From the NCBI GenBank assembly GCA_036555725.1, contig DATBKU010000110.1, positions 186,001-250,000 of the forward strand: 64,000 nt of DNA. The letters are read 5' to 3'. The notes under the pieces were generated by a model. That model did no database searches, had not been told where the DNA came from, and saw only the letters and a list, made by a program, of their open reading frames with translations. The position numbers and the translations under genes were made by a program. Shown one piece after another: positions 8,772 to 18,874 of this stretch. Position 1 is the first letter of the stretch. Each line of letters opens with the position of its first letter. This DNA comes from CALAED01 sp036555725. GTDB lineage: Bacteria > Actinomycetota > Actinomycetes > Streptosporangiales > Streptosporangiaceae.

Positions 8772-10943
8772 ATGACCTCGACCGAAGGTGCGGCGGCGCG
8801 GGCGGCGCAGCGCCATGCGGAGCTGAGCCAAGAGCTCGACGACGCCAACTACCGCTACTACGTGCTCGACTCCCCGACGATCAGCGACGCCGACTACGAC
8901 GCCCTCATGCGCGAGATCCGCGAGCTCGAGGCGCAGTTCCCGGAGCTGATCACGCCCGACTCGCCCACGCAGCGGGTCGGCGCGCCCATCACCACCGACT
9001 TCGCCACGGTCGAGCACGTCGAGCGCATGCAGAGCCTCGACAACGCGTTCAATACGAGTGAGCTCGAGTCCTGGGTGGCGCGCGCCGAGCGCGAGGTCGG
9101 CACGGTCGCGGCCTACCTGTGCGAGCTGAAGATCGACGGGCTCGCGATCGCCCTGCTGTACGAGAAGGGCCGGCTGGTGCGCGGCGCCACCCGCGGCGAC
9201 GGGCGCACAGGCGAGGACGTCACCAACAACCTCCGCACGATCGATGACGTGCCGACCCGGCTGACCGGCGACGATGTGCCCGACCTGCTGGAGGTGCGGG
9301 GCGAGGTCTACTTCCCGGTCTCGGCGTTCGAGCAGCTCAACGAGGCGCTCGTGGACAGCGGCAAGCCCCCGTTCGCCAACCCGCGCAACGCGGCGGCCGG
9401 GTCGCTGCGGCAGAAGGACCCGCGGGTGACCGCGCAGCGCAAACTGCGGCTGATCGTGCACGGCTTCGGCGCGTGGCGTGGCGGCAAGCAGCCGGCCAGC
9501 CAGTCCGATGCGTACGAGCTGATGCGCGGGTGGGGGCTGCCGGTCAGCGACCGCTACCGCGTGGTCGACGGGCTCGATGACGTGACCGCCTACATCGACC
9601 ACTACGGCGAGCACCGCCACGACACGGTGTACGAGATCGACGGCGTGGTGATCAAGATCGATCAGCTCACGCTGCAGCGGCAGCTGGGCTCGACCAGCCG
9701 GGCGCCGCGCTGGGCGATCGCCTTCAAGTACCCGCCGGAGGAGGTCAACACCAAGCTCCTCGACATCCTCGTCGGCGTCGGCCGCACCGGGCGGATCACC
9801 CCGTACGGCGTGATGAAGCCGGTCAAGGTCGCCGGGTCCACGGTCGAGCGCGCCACCCTGCACAACGCGAGCGAGGTCAAGCGCAAGGGCGTGCTGATCG
9901 GCGACACGATCGTGCTGCGCAAGGCCGGCGACGTGATCCCCGAGATCGTCGGGCCGGTCGTCGACCTGCGCGACGGCTCCGAGCGCGAGTTCGAGATGCC
10001 GACCCACTGCCCCGAGTGCGGCACCGAGCTTGCCTACGAGAAGGAGGGCGACGCCGACATTCGCTGCCCCAACGCCCGGGCCTGTCCCGCGCAGCTGCGG
10101 GAGCGGCTGTACTTCGTGGCCAGCCGCAACGCCCTAGACATCGAGGCGCTCGGCTACGTCGCGGCGACGGCGCTGACCCAGCCGCTGGAGCCGCCGGACC
10201 CGCCGGTCAAGAACGAGGGCGACCTGTTCCATGTCACGGTGGAGCAGCTGCTCCCGATCAAGACGGTCGTACGCGACCTCGACACCGGGCTGCCGAAGAT
10301 CGACCCGAAGACCGACGAGGAGAAGGTCGTCACGTTCTTCGCCAACAAGACCGGCGAGCCGAAGAAGATCGTGGAGATCCTCTTCGCGGAGCTGGAGAAG
10401 GCGAAGCAGCAGCCGCTGTGGCGGGTGCTGGTCGCGCTGTCGATCCGGCACGTGGGCCCGAGCGCGGCACAGGACCTGTCCAGAGAGCTCCGCTCGATGG
10501 ACGCGATCATTAACTCATCCGAGGAGGAGCTGGCCGCGGTCGACGGCGTCGGCCCGACCATCGCCGCGACGATCAAGGACTGGTTCGCGGTCGACTGGCA
10601 CCGCGAGATCGTCGACAAGTGGCGCGCCGCGGGCGTCCGCATGGCCGAGGAGGGGGGCGACGAGCGGCCGCGCCCGCTGCGGGGGGTGACCGTGGTGGTG
10701 ACCGGGTCCCTGGAGGAATACAGCCGCGACTCGGCCACCGAGGCCATCCAGGGCCTTGGCGGCAAAGTGACCGGCTCGGTGTCCAAGAAGACCGACTTTG
10801 TCGTGGTCGGTGACAATCCGGGGTCCAAACACGACAAAGCGGTCAAGCTCGGCGTCCCCATCCTCGACGAGGCTGGCTTCAATGTTCTGCTCACCGATGG
10901 GCCGGAAGCGGCCAAACGCGTTACCGTCGCGGACGCTGGGTAA
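8772..10943 (+). CDS. ligA: NAD-dependent DNA ligase LigA
   Basis: LigA (723 residues) seals nicks in replication and repair. The adenylated lysine is near residue 120 in CELKIDGLA. The order is adenylation domain, OB fold, a four-cysteine zinc finger around residues 412-436 (CPECGTELAYEKEG... CPNARACPAQ), helix-hairpin-helix region and a C-terminal BRCT domain from about residue 636. Between the zinc finger and HhH part there is a stretch of about 25 extra residues (LPKIDPKTDEEKVVTFFANK) compared with mycobacterial LigA; Streptomyces LigA has a similar one, so it is lineage-typical. The ATG start is 38 bp after a GGGGGAGAC-like run. Confidence 0.96.
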   Translation: MTSTEGAAARAAQRHAELSQELDDANYRYYVLDSPTISDADYDALMREIRELEAQFPELITPDSPTQRVGAPITTDFATVEHVERMQSLDNAFNTSELESWVARAEREVGTVAAYLCELKIDGLAIALLYEKGRLVRGATRGDGRTGEDVTNNLRTIDDVPTRLTGDDVPDLLEVRGEVYFPVSAFEQLNEALVDSGKPPFANPRNAAAGSLRQKDPRVTAQRKLRLIVHGFGAWRGGKQPASQSDAYELMRGWGLPVSDRYRVVDGLDDVTAYIDHYGEHRHDTVYEIDGVVIKIDQLTLQRQLGSTSRAPRWAIAFKYPPEEVNTKLLDILVGVGRTGRITPYGVMKPVKVAGSTVERATLHNASEVKRKGVLIGDTIVLRKAGDVIPEIVGPVVDLRDGSEREFEMPTHCPECGTELAYEKEGDADIRCPNARACPAQLRERLYFVASRNALDIEALGYVAATALTQPLEPPDPPVKNEGDLFHVTVEQLLPIKTVVRDLDTGLPKIDPKTDEEKVVTFFANKTGEPKKIVEILFAELEKAKQQPLWRVLVALSIRHVGPSAAQDLSRELRSMDAIINSSEEELAAVDGVGPTIAATIKDWFAVDWHREIVDKWRAAGVRMAEEGGDERPRPLRGVTVVVTGSLEEYSRDSATEAIQGLGGKVTGSVSKKTDFVVVGDNPGSKHDKAVKLGVPILDEAGFNVLLTDGPEAAKRVTVADAG

Positions 10944-11136
10944 ACCTGGCTGATTCGGGCGGAGATAACCAGCAAAAAGTTACCCAGGGGTATCGCTCCG
11001 CTACACTTGGGGTCCATCGGGGTCATGCTGTGACGTAACGGAACGTACGCAATTGGTTTCGCGAGGTTCACCGAAAGTCGTACTCTCCCCTCAGCGCCAC
11101 AAAAGCGGACCCGAGGTGCAATCCCCCGAGGATGTG

Positions 11137-13221
11137 ATGAAGGACCCGAATAACACGCGCGACACGGTGCCACGGCGAGGATCCCCGCTCTGGATCTATC
11201 TTCTCGTGGTCATCGGTGTGGGCGTCCTCGCTTTCGCTTTGGCGCTGACCCGGCTCACCAGCGATGACGTGGAGGTCGTGCTCCACAGTCCGGTGTTCTG
11301 GATCCTGGCCGGTTTCATCGTGCTGGGAGAGCTGCGGCCGATCGTCACTCCCGGCTCCAACGACACCAACGCCGCGTCGCTCGCGACCATGTTCTCGTTC
11401 GCGACGCTGCTGTACGCCGGGCTGCCGCTGGCGGCGATCCTGCAGGCGAGCGCGGCCGTGGCGTACGGCATCCTGCGGCGGCGCGCGGCCCACCGCACCG
11501 CGTTCAACGTGGCCCAGCTGGCGATCAGCCTGGGCTGCGCGACGCTCGTGCTGATGGCCTTCGGTATCACCGCGAGCCCGGCGGACCGGTGGGTGCCCCA
11601 GGGGTCCGACCTGCTGGCCGTGGCGATCGCGGCCGCGGCCTACTTCGTCGTCAACAACACCTTGGTCAACGGGGCTGTGGCGCTGCATGAGCGGCTGCCG
11701 CTGGTCAAGGCGCTGCGGCTCGACCTCGCCAAACAGGTCATGGTCAACCTCGCCCTGCTCGGCGTCGCCCCGATCGTGGTCGTCGCGATGGACCGGTCCG
11801 CCGCCTTCGTCCTGCTGATCGCACTGCCGTACTTCGCCGTCTACCTCAACGCGTCGGCCTCCATGCGCCGCGAGCATCAGGCTCTGCACGACGGGCTGAC
11901 CGGATTGCCCAACCGCAAGCTGCTCACCGTACGGACCGAGGAGGCGCTGGCCGAGGCGCGGCACCGCGCGCAGCGGGCCCCAGATACCCGCAAGAGCGGT
12001 CCGGCTCCGGAGCAACGCGTCGGGCTCTTCCTCCTCGACCTCGACCGGTTCAAGGAGGTCAACGACACGCTCGGGCACCCGACCGGCGACCGGCTGCTGC
12101 AGATCGTGGCGTACCGGCTCGCGCACAGCGTGCGCCCCGGCGACCTGGTGGCCCGGCTCGGCGGCGACGAGTTCGCCGTGCTGCTGCCCAACGTCCGCGA
12201 CGCCCTGGCCGCCCGCGAGGTCGCGGCCCGGCTCCGCGCCGCGCTGAGCGAGCCGGTACGGCTGGAGGGGACGTCGTTCGACCTCGAGGGCAGCGTCGGC
12301 ATCGCGCTCTACCCCGACCACGCGCCCGACTTCGAGCTGCTGTTGCAGCGCGCCGACGTGGCGATGTACGTCGCCAAGGAGACGCGGGGCGGCGTCGAGG
12401 TGTACTCGTCGGCCAAGGACCGCAACTCGCCCGAGCGGCTCAGCATGCTCGGCGACCTGCGGCGGGCCGTCGACCGGGGCGAGCTGGAGCTGCACTACCA
12501 GCCCAAGGTCTCCCTGTTCGACGGGCGGCTGGTCGGCATGGAGGGCCTGCTGCGCTGGCGGCACCCGCAGCGCGGCCTGATCGGCCCGGACGATTTCCTG
12601 CCCGTCGCCGAGCAGACGTACCTGATGCGCTCGATCACGCACTACGTGGTCGACGCGGCGCTGGCCCAGGCCGCCGCGTGGTGGCGGGCCGGCCTGGCGG
12701 TGCAGATCGCGGTCAACGTGTCGGGCCACGATCTGTTCGACGCCACGCTCACCGAAACGATCTCCGGCAGTCTCGACGCGCACAACGTGCCGGCCCGGCT
12801 GCTGCAGTTGGAGATCACCGAGCGCATCCTGATGACCGAGCCCGCGTACGCCTCCGACACCATCGAGGCGATCGCCAAGCTGGGCGTGCCGCTGAGCCTC
12901 GACGACTTCGGCACCGGCTACTCGTCCCTCGTCCGGCTGAAGCGGCTGCCGGTCGAGGAGATCAAGATCGACGCCTCCTTCGTCCAGCGCATGGGGGAGT
13001 CGCCGGACGACAAGGTCATCGTGCGGTCCATCGTCGATCTGGTCCGCACGCTCGGGCTCCGTTCCGTGGCCGAGGGCGTGGAGGATGCCCGTACCGCCCA
13101 GCTACTGCGGGAGATGGGCTGTGAGTCCGGCCAGGGCTGGTACTTCGGCCGCCCGATGGACTCCGCCGCCGCCACCGCCTGGCTGCGCAGCCAAGTCGAG
13201 CCGGAGCCCATGATCAGCTGA
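11137..13221 (+). CDS. Membrane GGDEF-EAL c-di-GMP enzyme (RmdB-like)
   Basis: A 694-residue protein with an N-terminal MASE-like bundle of several membrane helices (about residues 15-240), then a GGDEF domain (GGDEF at about 341) and an EAL domain. Diguanylate cyclase signature RLGGDEFAVLL is intact. The phosphodiesterase motif reads EGL instead of EAL near 468, but the other catalytic residues (VNVSG, EITE, LDDFGTG, KID, AEGVE) are kept, so hydrolysis is still plausible. The position between ligA and gatC matches the Streptomyces gene known as rmdB. The ATG at 11137 has GAGGA just before it; a TTG at 11053 in the same frame is possible. Confidence 0.88.
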   Translation: MKDPNNTRDTVPRRGSPLWIYLLVVIGVGVLAFALALTRLTSDDVEVVLHSPVFWILAGFIVLGELRPIVTPGSNDTNAASLATMFSFATLLYAGLPLAAILQASAAVAYGILRRRAAHRTAFNVAQLAISLGCATLVLMAFGITASPADRWVPQGSDLLAVAIAAAAYFVVNNTLVNGAVALHERLPLVKALRLDLAKQVMVNLALLGVAPIVVVAMDRSAAFVLLIALPYFAVYLNASASMRREHQALHDGLTGLPNRKLLTVRTEEALAEARHRAQRAPDTRKSGPAPEQRVGLFLLDLDRFKEVNDTLGHPTGDRLLQIVAYRLAHSVRPGDLVARLGGDEFAVLLPNVRDALAAREVAARLRAALSEPVRLEGTSFDLEGSVGIALYPDHAPDFELLLQRADVAMYVAKETRGGVEVYSSAKDRNSPERLSMLGDLRRAVDRGELELHYQPKVSLFDGRLVGMEGLLRWRHPQRGLIGPDDFLPVAEQTYLMRSITHYVVDAALAQAAAWWRAGLAVQIAVNVSGHDLFDATLTETISGSLDAHNVPARLLQLEITERILMTEPAYASDTIEAIAKLGVPLSLDDFGTGYSSLVRLKRLPVEEIKIDASFVQRMGESPDDKVIVRSIVDLVRTLGLRSVAEGVEDARTAQLLREMGCESGQGWYFGRPMDSAAATAWLRSQVEPEPMIS

Positions 13222-13303
13222 GGCGGTTAATTGCGTCGGCCGCGGGAGCCCGGCCCAATAGGATGGGTTTCGAACCCAACACTCTCTGAAACGGCTCTCG
13301 ACT

Positions 13304-13600
13304 ATGTCCATCACCCGTGACGAGGTCGCTCACCTCGCCCGGCTGTCTCGGCTGGCGCTCGGCGAGGAGGAGCTCGACCACTTCGCCGCCCAGCTCGATG
13401 TGATCATCGGCGCGGTGGCGCGGGTGCAGGAGGTCACGGCGGAGGACATCCCGCCGACCTCGCACGCGCTGCCGCTGACCAACGTCTTCCGGCCGGACGA
13501 GGAACGGCCCTGCCTCACCCCCGAACAGGCCTTGTCCGGGGCGCCCGCCGCCGAAGAGCAGCGTTTCCGCGTGCCGCGGATCCTCGAGGAGGACTCGTGA
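13304..13600 (+). CDS. gatC: Glu/Asp-tRNA amidotransferase subunit GatC
   Basis: GatC (98 residues) is the small wrapping subunit of GatCAB, which converts Glu-tRNA-Gln and Asp-tRNA-Asn to the amide forms. It shows ITRDEVAHLARLSRLALGEEE at the start and RPDEERPCLTPEQALSGAP later, both family hallmarks. It is followed after 97 bp by gatA. That gap holds an imperfect 16-bp direct repeat (CGACGAGCCGC at about 13607 and 13667) of no clear role. Confidence 0.95.
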   Translation: MSITRDEVAHLARLSRLALGEEELDHFAAQLDVIIGAVARVQEVTAEDIPPTSHALPLTNVFRPDEERPCLTPEQALSGAPAAEEQRFRVPRILEEDS

Positions 13601-13697
13601 GCGGGCGACGAGCCGCGAGGCCAGGAGTGCGGCGAACAGATTCACTACAGCGAGCTTGCTCATGCGCCGACGAGCCGCTAGGTGAGGAGGGAGCAGC

Positions 13698-15194
13698 ATG
13701 AGCGGGGAGCTGGTGAGGCGTACCGCCGCGGAGCTAGGGGAGCTGATCGCCTCGGGTGAGGCGTCGGCCGTGGAGGTCGCCGAGGCGCACCTCGACCGGA
13801 TCGCCGCGGTGGACGGCGACGTGAAGGCGTTCCTGCATGTCGACCGGGAGCTCGTGCTCGAGCAGGCCCGGAAGGTGGACGCACGGCGCGCGAGGGGGGA
13901 CCGGCTCGGCCCGCTGGCCGGCGTGCCGGTCGCGCACAAGGACGTCTTCACCACCGAGGACATGCCGACGACCTGCGGTTCGAAGATCCTCGAGGGCTGG
14001 CGGCCGCCGTACGACGCTACCGTTACGGCCCGGCTGCGGGCCGCGGGCCTGGTCATTCTCGGCAAGACGAACATGGACGAGTTCGCGATGGGCTCGTCCA
14101 CGGAGAACAGCGCCTTCGGCCCGACGCACAACCCATGGGACCTCACCCGGGTGCCGGGCGGGTCGTCGGGCGGGTCGTCGGCCGCGGTCGCCGCGTACGA
14201 GGCCCCGCTGGGCACGGGCACCGACACGGGCGGGTCCATCCGGCAGCCGGCCTCCGTGACCGGCATCGTCGGGTGCAAGCCGACGTACGGCGGCTCCTCC
14301 CGCTACGGGGTGATCGCCTTCGCGTCCTCGCTCGACACGCCGGGGCCGTTCGGCCGTACGGTGCTTGACGCCGCCCTGCTGCACGACGCGTTCAGCGGGC
14401 ACGACCCGTGCGACTCGACGTCGATCGACCGGCCGGTGCCGCCGGTCGTCGAGGCCGCCCGGCGGGCCGACGTCGCCGGGCTGCGCGTCGGCGTGGTGAA
14501 GGAGTTCGCCGGCGAGGGCTACCAGCCCGGCGTGCTGGCCCGGTACACCGAGGCGGTCGAACTGCTGGAGTCTCTCGGCGCCAAGGTCGCCGAGATCTCC
14601 TGCCCGCACTTCACCTACGCGCTGCCCGCGTACTACCTGATCGCCCCGTCGGAGTGCTCGTCGAACCTGGCCCGCTTCGACGCCATGCGCTACGGGCTCC
14701 GGGTGGGCGACGACGGCACGCGCAGCGCCGAGGAGGTCATGGCGCTGACCCGGGCGGCCGGGTTCGGCGCCGAGGTGAAGCGCCGCATCATGCTCGGCAC
14801 ATACGCCCTGTCGAGCGGCTACTACGACGCCTACTACGGCAAGGCGCAGCAGGTCCGCACGCTGATCTCGCGTGACTTCGACGCCGCGTTCGAGCAGGTC
14901 GACGTGCTGGTGTCGCCGACCACGCCGACCACCGCGTTCCCCATCGGCGAGCGCGCCGACGACCCGATGGCGATGTATCTCGCCGACCTGTGCACCATCC
15001 CGTCCGACCTGGCCGGCAACGCCGCGATCTCGGTGCCCTGCGGGCTCGCCGGCGAGGACAACCTGCCGGTCGGCCTGCAGATCATGGCCCCGGTGCTCGG
15101 CGACGACCGCGTCTACCGCGTCGGCGCCGCCGTCGAAAAGGCCCTGCACGACCGCTGGGGCGGCCCGCTGCTGACGGAGGCTCCCGAACTATGA
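13698..15194 (+). CDS. gatA: Glu/Asp-tRNA amidotransferase subunit GatA
   Basis: GatA (498 residues) releases ammonia from glutamine for GatB. The Ser-cisSer-Lys amidase triad is visible: Lys near 81 in VAHKDVF, the Gly/Ser signature GGSSGGSSAAVAA near 155, and the nucleophile region TDTGGSIRQPAS near 175-186. Length is normal. It starts with ATG after AGGAGGGAGCAGC and its stop overlaps the gatB start by ATGA, giving translational coupling and stoichiometric expression. Confidence 0.96.
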   Translation: MSGELVRRTAAELGELIASGEASAVEVAEAHLDRIAAVDGDVKAFLHVDRELVLEQARKVDARRARGDRLGPLAGVPVAHKDVFTTEDMPTTCGSKILEGWRPPYDATVTARLRAAGLVILGKTNMDEFAMGSSTENSAFGPTHNPWDLTRVPGGSSGGSSAAVAAYEAPLGTGTDTGGSIRQPASVTGIVGCKPTYGGSSRYGVIAFASSLDTPGPFGRTVLDAALLHDAFSGHDPCDSTSIDRPVPPVVEAARRADVAGLRVGVVKEFAGEGYQPGVLARYTEAVELLESLGAKVAEISCPHFTYALPAYYLIAPSECSSNLARFDAMRYGLRVGDDGTRSAEEVMALTRAAGFGAEVKRRIMLGTYALSSGYYDAYYGKAQQVRTLISRDFDAAFEQVDVLVSPTTPTTAFPIGERADDPMAMYLADLCTIPSDLAGNAAISVPCGLAGEDNLPVGLQIMAPVLGDDRVYRVGAAVEKALHDRWGGPLLTEAPEL

Positions 15195-16687
15195 CGACGA
15201 CATTGCTGCCCTACGACGAGGCGATGGCCAAGTACGAGCCGGTGCTCGGCATCGAGACCCACGTCGAGCTGGGCACCACGACCAAGATGTTCTGCGGCTG
15301 CCCGACGACGTTCGGGGCCCCGCCGAACACCCAGGTCTGCCCGGTCTGCCTCGGCCTGCCCGGCTCTCTGCCGGTGACGAACAGGGCCGCCATCGAGGGC
15401 ATCATCAAGATCGGTCTGGCGCTGAACTGCACGATCGTGGAGTGGTGCCGGTTCGCTCGGAAGAACTACTTCTATCCGGATATGCCGAAGAACTTCCAGA
15501 TCTCGCAGTACGACGAGCCGCTGTGCGTCGACGGGTACCTCGACGTCGAGGTCGACGGCCGGACCTACCGCGTCGAGATCGAGCGCGTGCACATGGAGGA
15601 GGACACCGGCAAGTCGCTGCACATAGGAGGCCGCACGGGTCGTATTCATGGCGCCGACTACTCCCTGGTCGACTACAACCGCGCGGGCATCCCGCTGGTC
15701 GAGATCGTCACCAAGCCGATCGTCGCGACGGGCGAGCGGGCGCCGCTGGTCGCCCGCGCGTACGCCACGGAGCTGCGCGAGCTGGTGCGCGCCCTCGGCG
15801 TCTCCGACGTACGCATGGAGGAGGGCTCCATGCGCTGCGACGTCAACGTCTCGCTCATGCCGCGCGGCTCGGCGGAATGGGGGATCCGGACCGAGACCAA
15901 GAACGTCAACTCGCTGCGCTCGGTCGAGCGGGCCGTGCGGCACGAGATCGAGCGGCAGGCGGCCGTGCTCGACGGCGGCGACCGGGTGACCCAGGAGACC
16001 CGGCACTTCCACGAGGAGAGTGGTGAGACGACGAGCGGCCGCAGCAAGGAGGAGGCGCAGGACTACCGCTACTTCCCCGAGCCCGATCTGGTGCCGCTGG
16101 CGCCGGAGCGGGAGTGGGTGGAGCGGCTGCGCGCCTCGCTGCCCGAGCTGCCCGCCGCCCGGCGCGCCCGGGTACAGGCCGAGTGGGGCCTGTCGGACAA
16201 GGAGCTGCAGGACGTCGTCAACGCCGGCGCGCTCGACCTGATCGAGGAGACCATCGCAGCCGGGGCAGACCCGACCGCGGCACGCAAGTGGTGGATGAAC
16301 GAGCTGTCCCGGCACGCCAACGAGCAGGGCGAGGAGCTCGCGGCGCTGCCGATCACCGCCGAACAGGTGGCCAGGATTCAGGCGATGGTCGTCGCCGGCG
16401 AGCTCAACCACAAGCTGGCCCGCCAGGTCTTCGAGGGCGTGCTCGCGGGAGAGGGCACGCCCGATGAGGTCGTGGCCGCCCACGGCCTCAAGATCGTCAG
16501 CGACGCCGGTGAGCTGGAGGCCGTCGTCGACCAGGTGATCGCCGACAACCCCGACGCGGCCGACAAGGTCCGTGGCGGCAAGATCGCCGCCGCCGGAGCG
16601 CTGGTCGGGGCGGTCATGAAGGCCACCAGGGGTCAGGCCGACGCCGCGCGCGCCCGCGAGCTCATCTTGAAGAAGCTCACGAGCTGA
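15191..16687 (+). CDS. gatB: Glu/Asp-tRNA amidotransferase subunit GatB
   Basis: GatB (498 residues) binds the misacylated tRNA and performs the ATP-dependent amidation. It has the family opening YEPVLGIETHVELGT, a four-cysteine zinc site (CGCPTT near 35 and CPVCLGLPG near 50), NRAGIPLVEIVTKPI, and the C-terminal YqeY-like tail with GKIAAAGALVGAVMKATRGQAD. The ATG at 15191 lies in the ATGA overlap with gatA. It supplies Gln-tRNA-Gln for the tRNA-Gln at 40.3 kb if no glutaminyl-tRNA synthetase is made, as is usual in actinobacteria. Confidence 0.96.
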   Translation: MTTTLLPYDEAMAKYEPVLGIETHVELGTTTKMFCGCPTTFGAPPNTQVCPVCLGLPGSLPVTNRAAIEGIIKIGLALNCTIVEWCRFARKNYFYPDMPKNFQISQYDEPLCVDGYLDVEVDGRTYRVEIERVHMEEDTGKSLHIGGRTGRIHGADYSLVDYNRAGIPLVEIVTKPIVATGERAPLVARAYATELRELVRALGVSDVRMEEGSMRCDVNVSLMPRGSAEWGIRTETKNVNSLRSVERAVRHEIERQAAVLDGGDRVTQETRHFHEESGETTSGRSKEEAQDYRYFPEPDLVPLAPEREWVERLRASLPELPAARRARVQAEWGLSDKELQDVVNAGALDLIEETIAAGADPTAARKWWMNELSRHANEQGEELAALPITAEQVARIQAMVVAGELNHKLARQVFEGVLAGEGTPDEVVAAHGLKIVSDAGELEAVVDQVIADNPDAADKVRGGKIAAAGALVGAVMKATRGQADAARARELILKKLTS

Positions 16688-16750
16688 CGGTCTCGCCGCC
16701 GACCTGCGACCACAGGGACTTTCTTGGCGGGTCTGACCAATAAGGGTCAG

Positions 16751-17884
16751 TTAGTGCAAGGGGATGACGAGGATTTTGTCGTCGCCCGTGTGCGGGGAGC
16801 CGCGGCCGTCCTTGTTGCTGGTGGACACCCACAGCGAGCCGTCCGGGGCGGTCGCGACGGCGCGCAGCCGTCCGTAGTCGCCCGTGAAGTGCGGGACCGG
16901 CCTTCCCGCCGCCCCGTTCTTGCTGAGCGGCACCTGCCACAGTCGCTCGCCGCGGAGCCCGCCGACCCACAGCGAGCCGCCGGAGTAGGCCATCCCGGAC
17001 GGCGACGCCTCGTCGGTCGTCCAGGTCAGCAGCGGCTTGGTGAACTTCTTGTCGTCCCCGCCGAACCCCTCGACGATCGGCCAGCCGTAGTTGTGGCCCT
17101 TCACGATCCGGTTGACCTCGTCGAACCGGTTCTGGCCGAACTCGCTGGCGTACATCCGGCCGGCCTTGTCCCAGGCCATGCCCTGCACATTGCGGTGCCC
17201 GTACGTCCAGATCCTGGTGCCGAACGGGTTGCCGGGCGCCGCCGAGCCGTCGGGCCGCAGCCGCAGGATCTTGCCGCCCAGCGAGTCGCGGTCCTGCGCC
17301 AGCTCGCCGTTGCCGGTCTCTCCGGTGGACGCGTACAGCATGCCGTCCGGGCCGAACGCCAGCCGGCCGCCGTTGTGGATGCCGCCGTGCGGGATCCCGG
17401 TCACGAGGTTCTGCAGATGCCCGATGCCCTGCTCCGAGTAGACGAACCTGGCGATCCGGTTGTCCGAGCCCGAGGTGAAGTACACGTACACGTAGTGGTC
17501 CTGCAGGAACGTGGGGGCGACCGCTACGCCGAGCAGGCCGCCCTCGCCGGCGGGTTCCACGCCCGGCACCTTCCCGATCGTCGTGACCTGGCCGAACGGC
17601 GTCACCTGCAGCAACTTCGCGGTGTCCCGTTCGGTGACCAGCGCGTCGCCGCCGGGCAGGAAGGCGATCGCCCACGGCACGCTGAGGCCGGTCGCCACGG
17701 CCCGCGGCTCAGCGGTGCGCGCCCGGCCCGTCTGCGCCGACGCACTCGGCAGCGGCGCCGGGGTGGTCGCGCCGGCCGCCCCGCCGCCGGCGGCCGATCC
17801 GCCCGAGCACCCGGTCAGGAACGAGCCGCCGGCCAGAACGAGCACCGCGGCGACGGACATCGTGCGCAGCCTCAGAGGGCCCAT
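16751..17884 (-). CDS. PQQ-dependent aldose dehydrogenase-like lipoprotein (soluble GDH fold)
   Basis: A 377-residue predicted lipoprotein: MRTMSVAAVLVLAGGSF-type signal ending at LTGC, a Ser/Gly/Ala linker, then a six-bladed propeller of the GSDH family. Family motifs include LSVPWAIAFLPGGDALVTER, GEGGLLGVAVAP, PHGGIHNGGRLAFGPDGMLY, WTYGHRNVQGMAWD, SEFGQNRFDEVNRI and a final GSLWVSTSN. Members oxidise sugars with PQQ or act on unknown substrates. The ATG at 17884 starts the signal peptide and follows AGAGGTGG. It is convergent with gatB and divergent from the 2-hydroxyacid dehydrogenase. PQQ biosynthesis genes are not in the window. Confidence 0.86.
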   Translation of the reverse strand: MGPLRLRTMSVAAVLVLAGGSFLTGCSGGSAAGGGAAGATTPAPLPSASAQTGRARTAEPRAVATGLSVPWAIAFLPGGDALVTERDTAKLLQVTPFGQVTTIGKVPGVEPAGEGGLLGVAVAPTFLQDHYVYVYFTSGSDNRIARFVYSEQGIGHLQNLVTGIPHGGIHNGGRLAFGPDGMLYASTGETGNGELAQDRDSLGGKILRLRPDGSAAPGNPFGTRIWTYGHRNVQGMAWDKAGRMYASEFGQNRFDEVNRIVKGHNYGWPIVEGFGGDDKKFTKPLLTWTTDEASPSGMAYSGGSLWVGGLRGERLWQVPLSKNGAAGRPVPHFTGDYGRLRAVATAPDGSLWVSTSNKDGRGSPHTGDDKILVIPLH

Positions 17885-17962
17885 CAGGGCATCCCACCTC
17901 TCGCCCAATTGGCTAGGGACACAGTGTCATCTTCGTCCACTCCCGGTCGTACGATCTGCAAC

Positions 17963-18874
17963 GTGACGACTCTGTGGGTGGCGAAACCGGAGATCGCCGA
18001 GGCGCTCGCGGACCTGCCGGACGTCGAAGTGGAGATCTTCGACGGCAGTGGCCCGCCGCCCGGATCGGTCGACGAGGTCGAGTTCTACGTGCCGGTGCTG
18101 TTGCCCACGTCGCCCAGCCTAGAGGTCATGGCCCGGATGCCGCGGCTGCGTGTCGTACAGCTGCAGACCGCCGGGGTGGACCACGTACGTCCGTACCTTC
18201 CCGCCGGAGCGATGCTGTGCAACGCCCGCGGCGCGCACAACGCGGGCACGGCCGAATGGATCGTGGGCGCGATCATCGCGAGCCGCCACGAGTTCCCCGA
18301 GTTCGTCCGGGCCCAGCAGGAGGGCCGCTGGGACTACCACCACACCGAGACCCTCACCGACGCGCGCGTCCTGATCGTCGGGTACGGCTCGATCGGCGCG
18401 ACGCTGGAGGACCGTCTGACGCCGTTCGAGGTCGATGTCATACGGGTGGCGCGGGCGGTCCGGCCTGGCGTGCACGCGTTCGAGGAACTGCCCGGCCTGC
18501 TGCCGGACGCCGACATCGTGGTCCTCCTCGTCCCGTCGACTCCCGAGACGAAGGGCATGGTCGACGCGGAGTTCCTGGCCCGGATGAAGGACGGCGCGCT
18601 GCTGGTCAACGCGGCACGCGGCTCGGTCGTCGAAACGGCGGCGCTGCTCGCCGAGGCCGGGCGCGAGCGGCTGCGGGCGGCGCTCGACGTCACGGACCCC
18701 GAGCCGCTGCCGCCCGACCATCCGCTGTGGCGCGCCCCGGGCGTGTTCATCACGCCGCACGTCGGCGGGTCGACGCCCGCTTCGACGCGGCGCATCGCCG
18801 CGCTCGTCCGTGATCAGTACGTCCGGTACGCGAACGGCGAGCCATTGCGGAATGTGATCACCGGCTCCTACTAG
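17963..18874 (+). CDS. D-2-hydroxyacid dehydrogenase family protein
   Basis: A 303-residue NAD-dependent dehydrogenase. The Rossmann motif VGYGSIGATLEDRL is near residue 138. The catalytic Arg is in NAARGSVVE, the Glu in DVTDPEPLP and the His in TPHVGGST, so the Arg-Glu-His triad is complete. It lacks the ACT domain of serA, which is encoded separately at 27.9 kb. Substrate is unknown; phosphoglycerate-dehydrogenase-like annotation is common for this group. It starts with GTG, divergent from the lipoprotein gene with about 78 bp between. Confidence 0.85.
   Translation: MTTLWVAKPEIAEALADLPDVEVEIFDGSGPPPGSVDEVEFYVPVLLPTSPSLEVMARMPRLRVVQLQTAGVDHVRPYLPAGAMLCNARGAHNAGTAEWIVGAIIASRHEFPEFVRAQQEGRWDYHHTETLTDARVLIVGYGSIGATLEDRLTPFEVDVIRVARAVRPGVHAFEELPGLLPDADIVVLLVPSTPETKGMVDAEFLARMKDGALLVNAARGSVVETAALLAEAGRERLRAALDVTDPEPLPPDHPLWRAPGVFITPHVGGSTPASTRRIAALVRDQYVRYANGEPLRNVITGSY

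Noticed and set aside
11036..11048. A TNAC-N5-GTNA (BldD-like) match, TAAC-N5-GTAC, before the first GGDEF-EAL gene
   Set aside because: Only five of six fixed positions agree, and similar matches (for example 19169-19181) are expected by chance in a few hundred bases.
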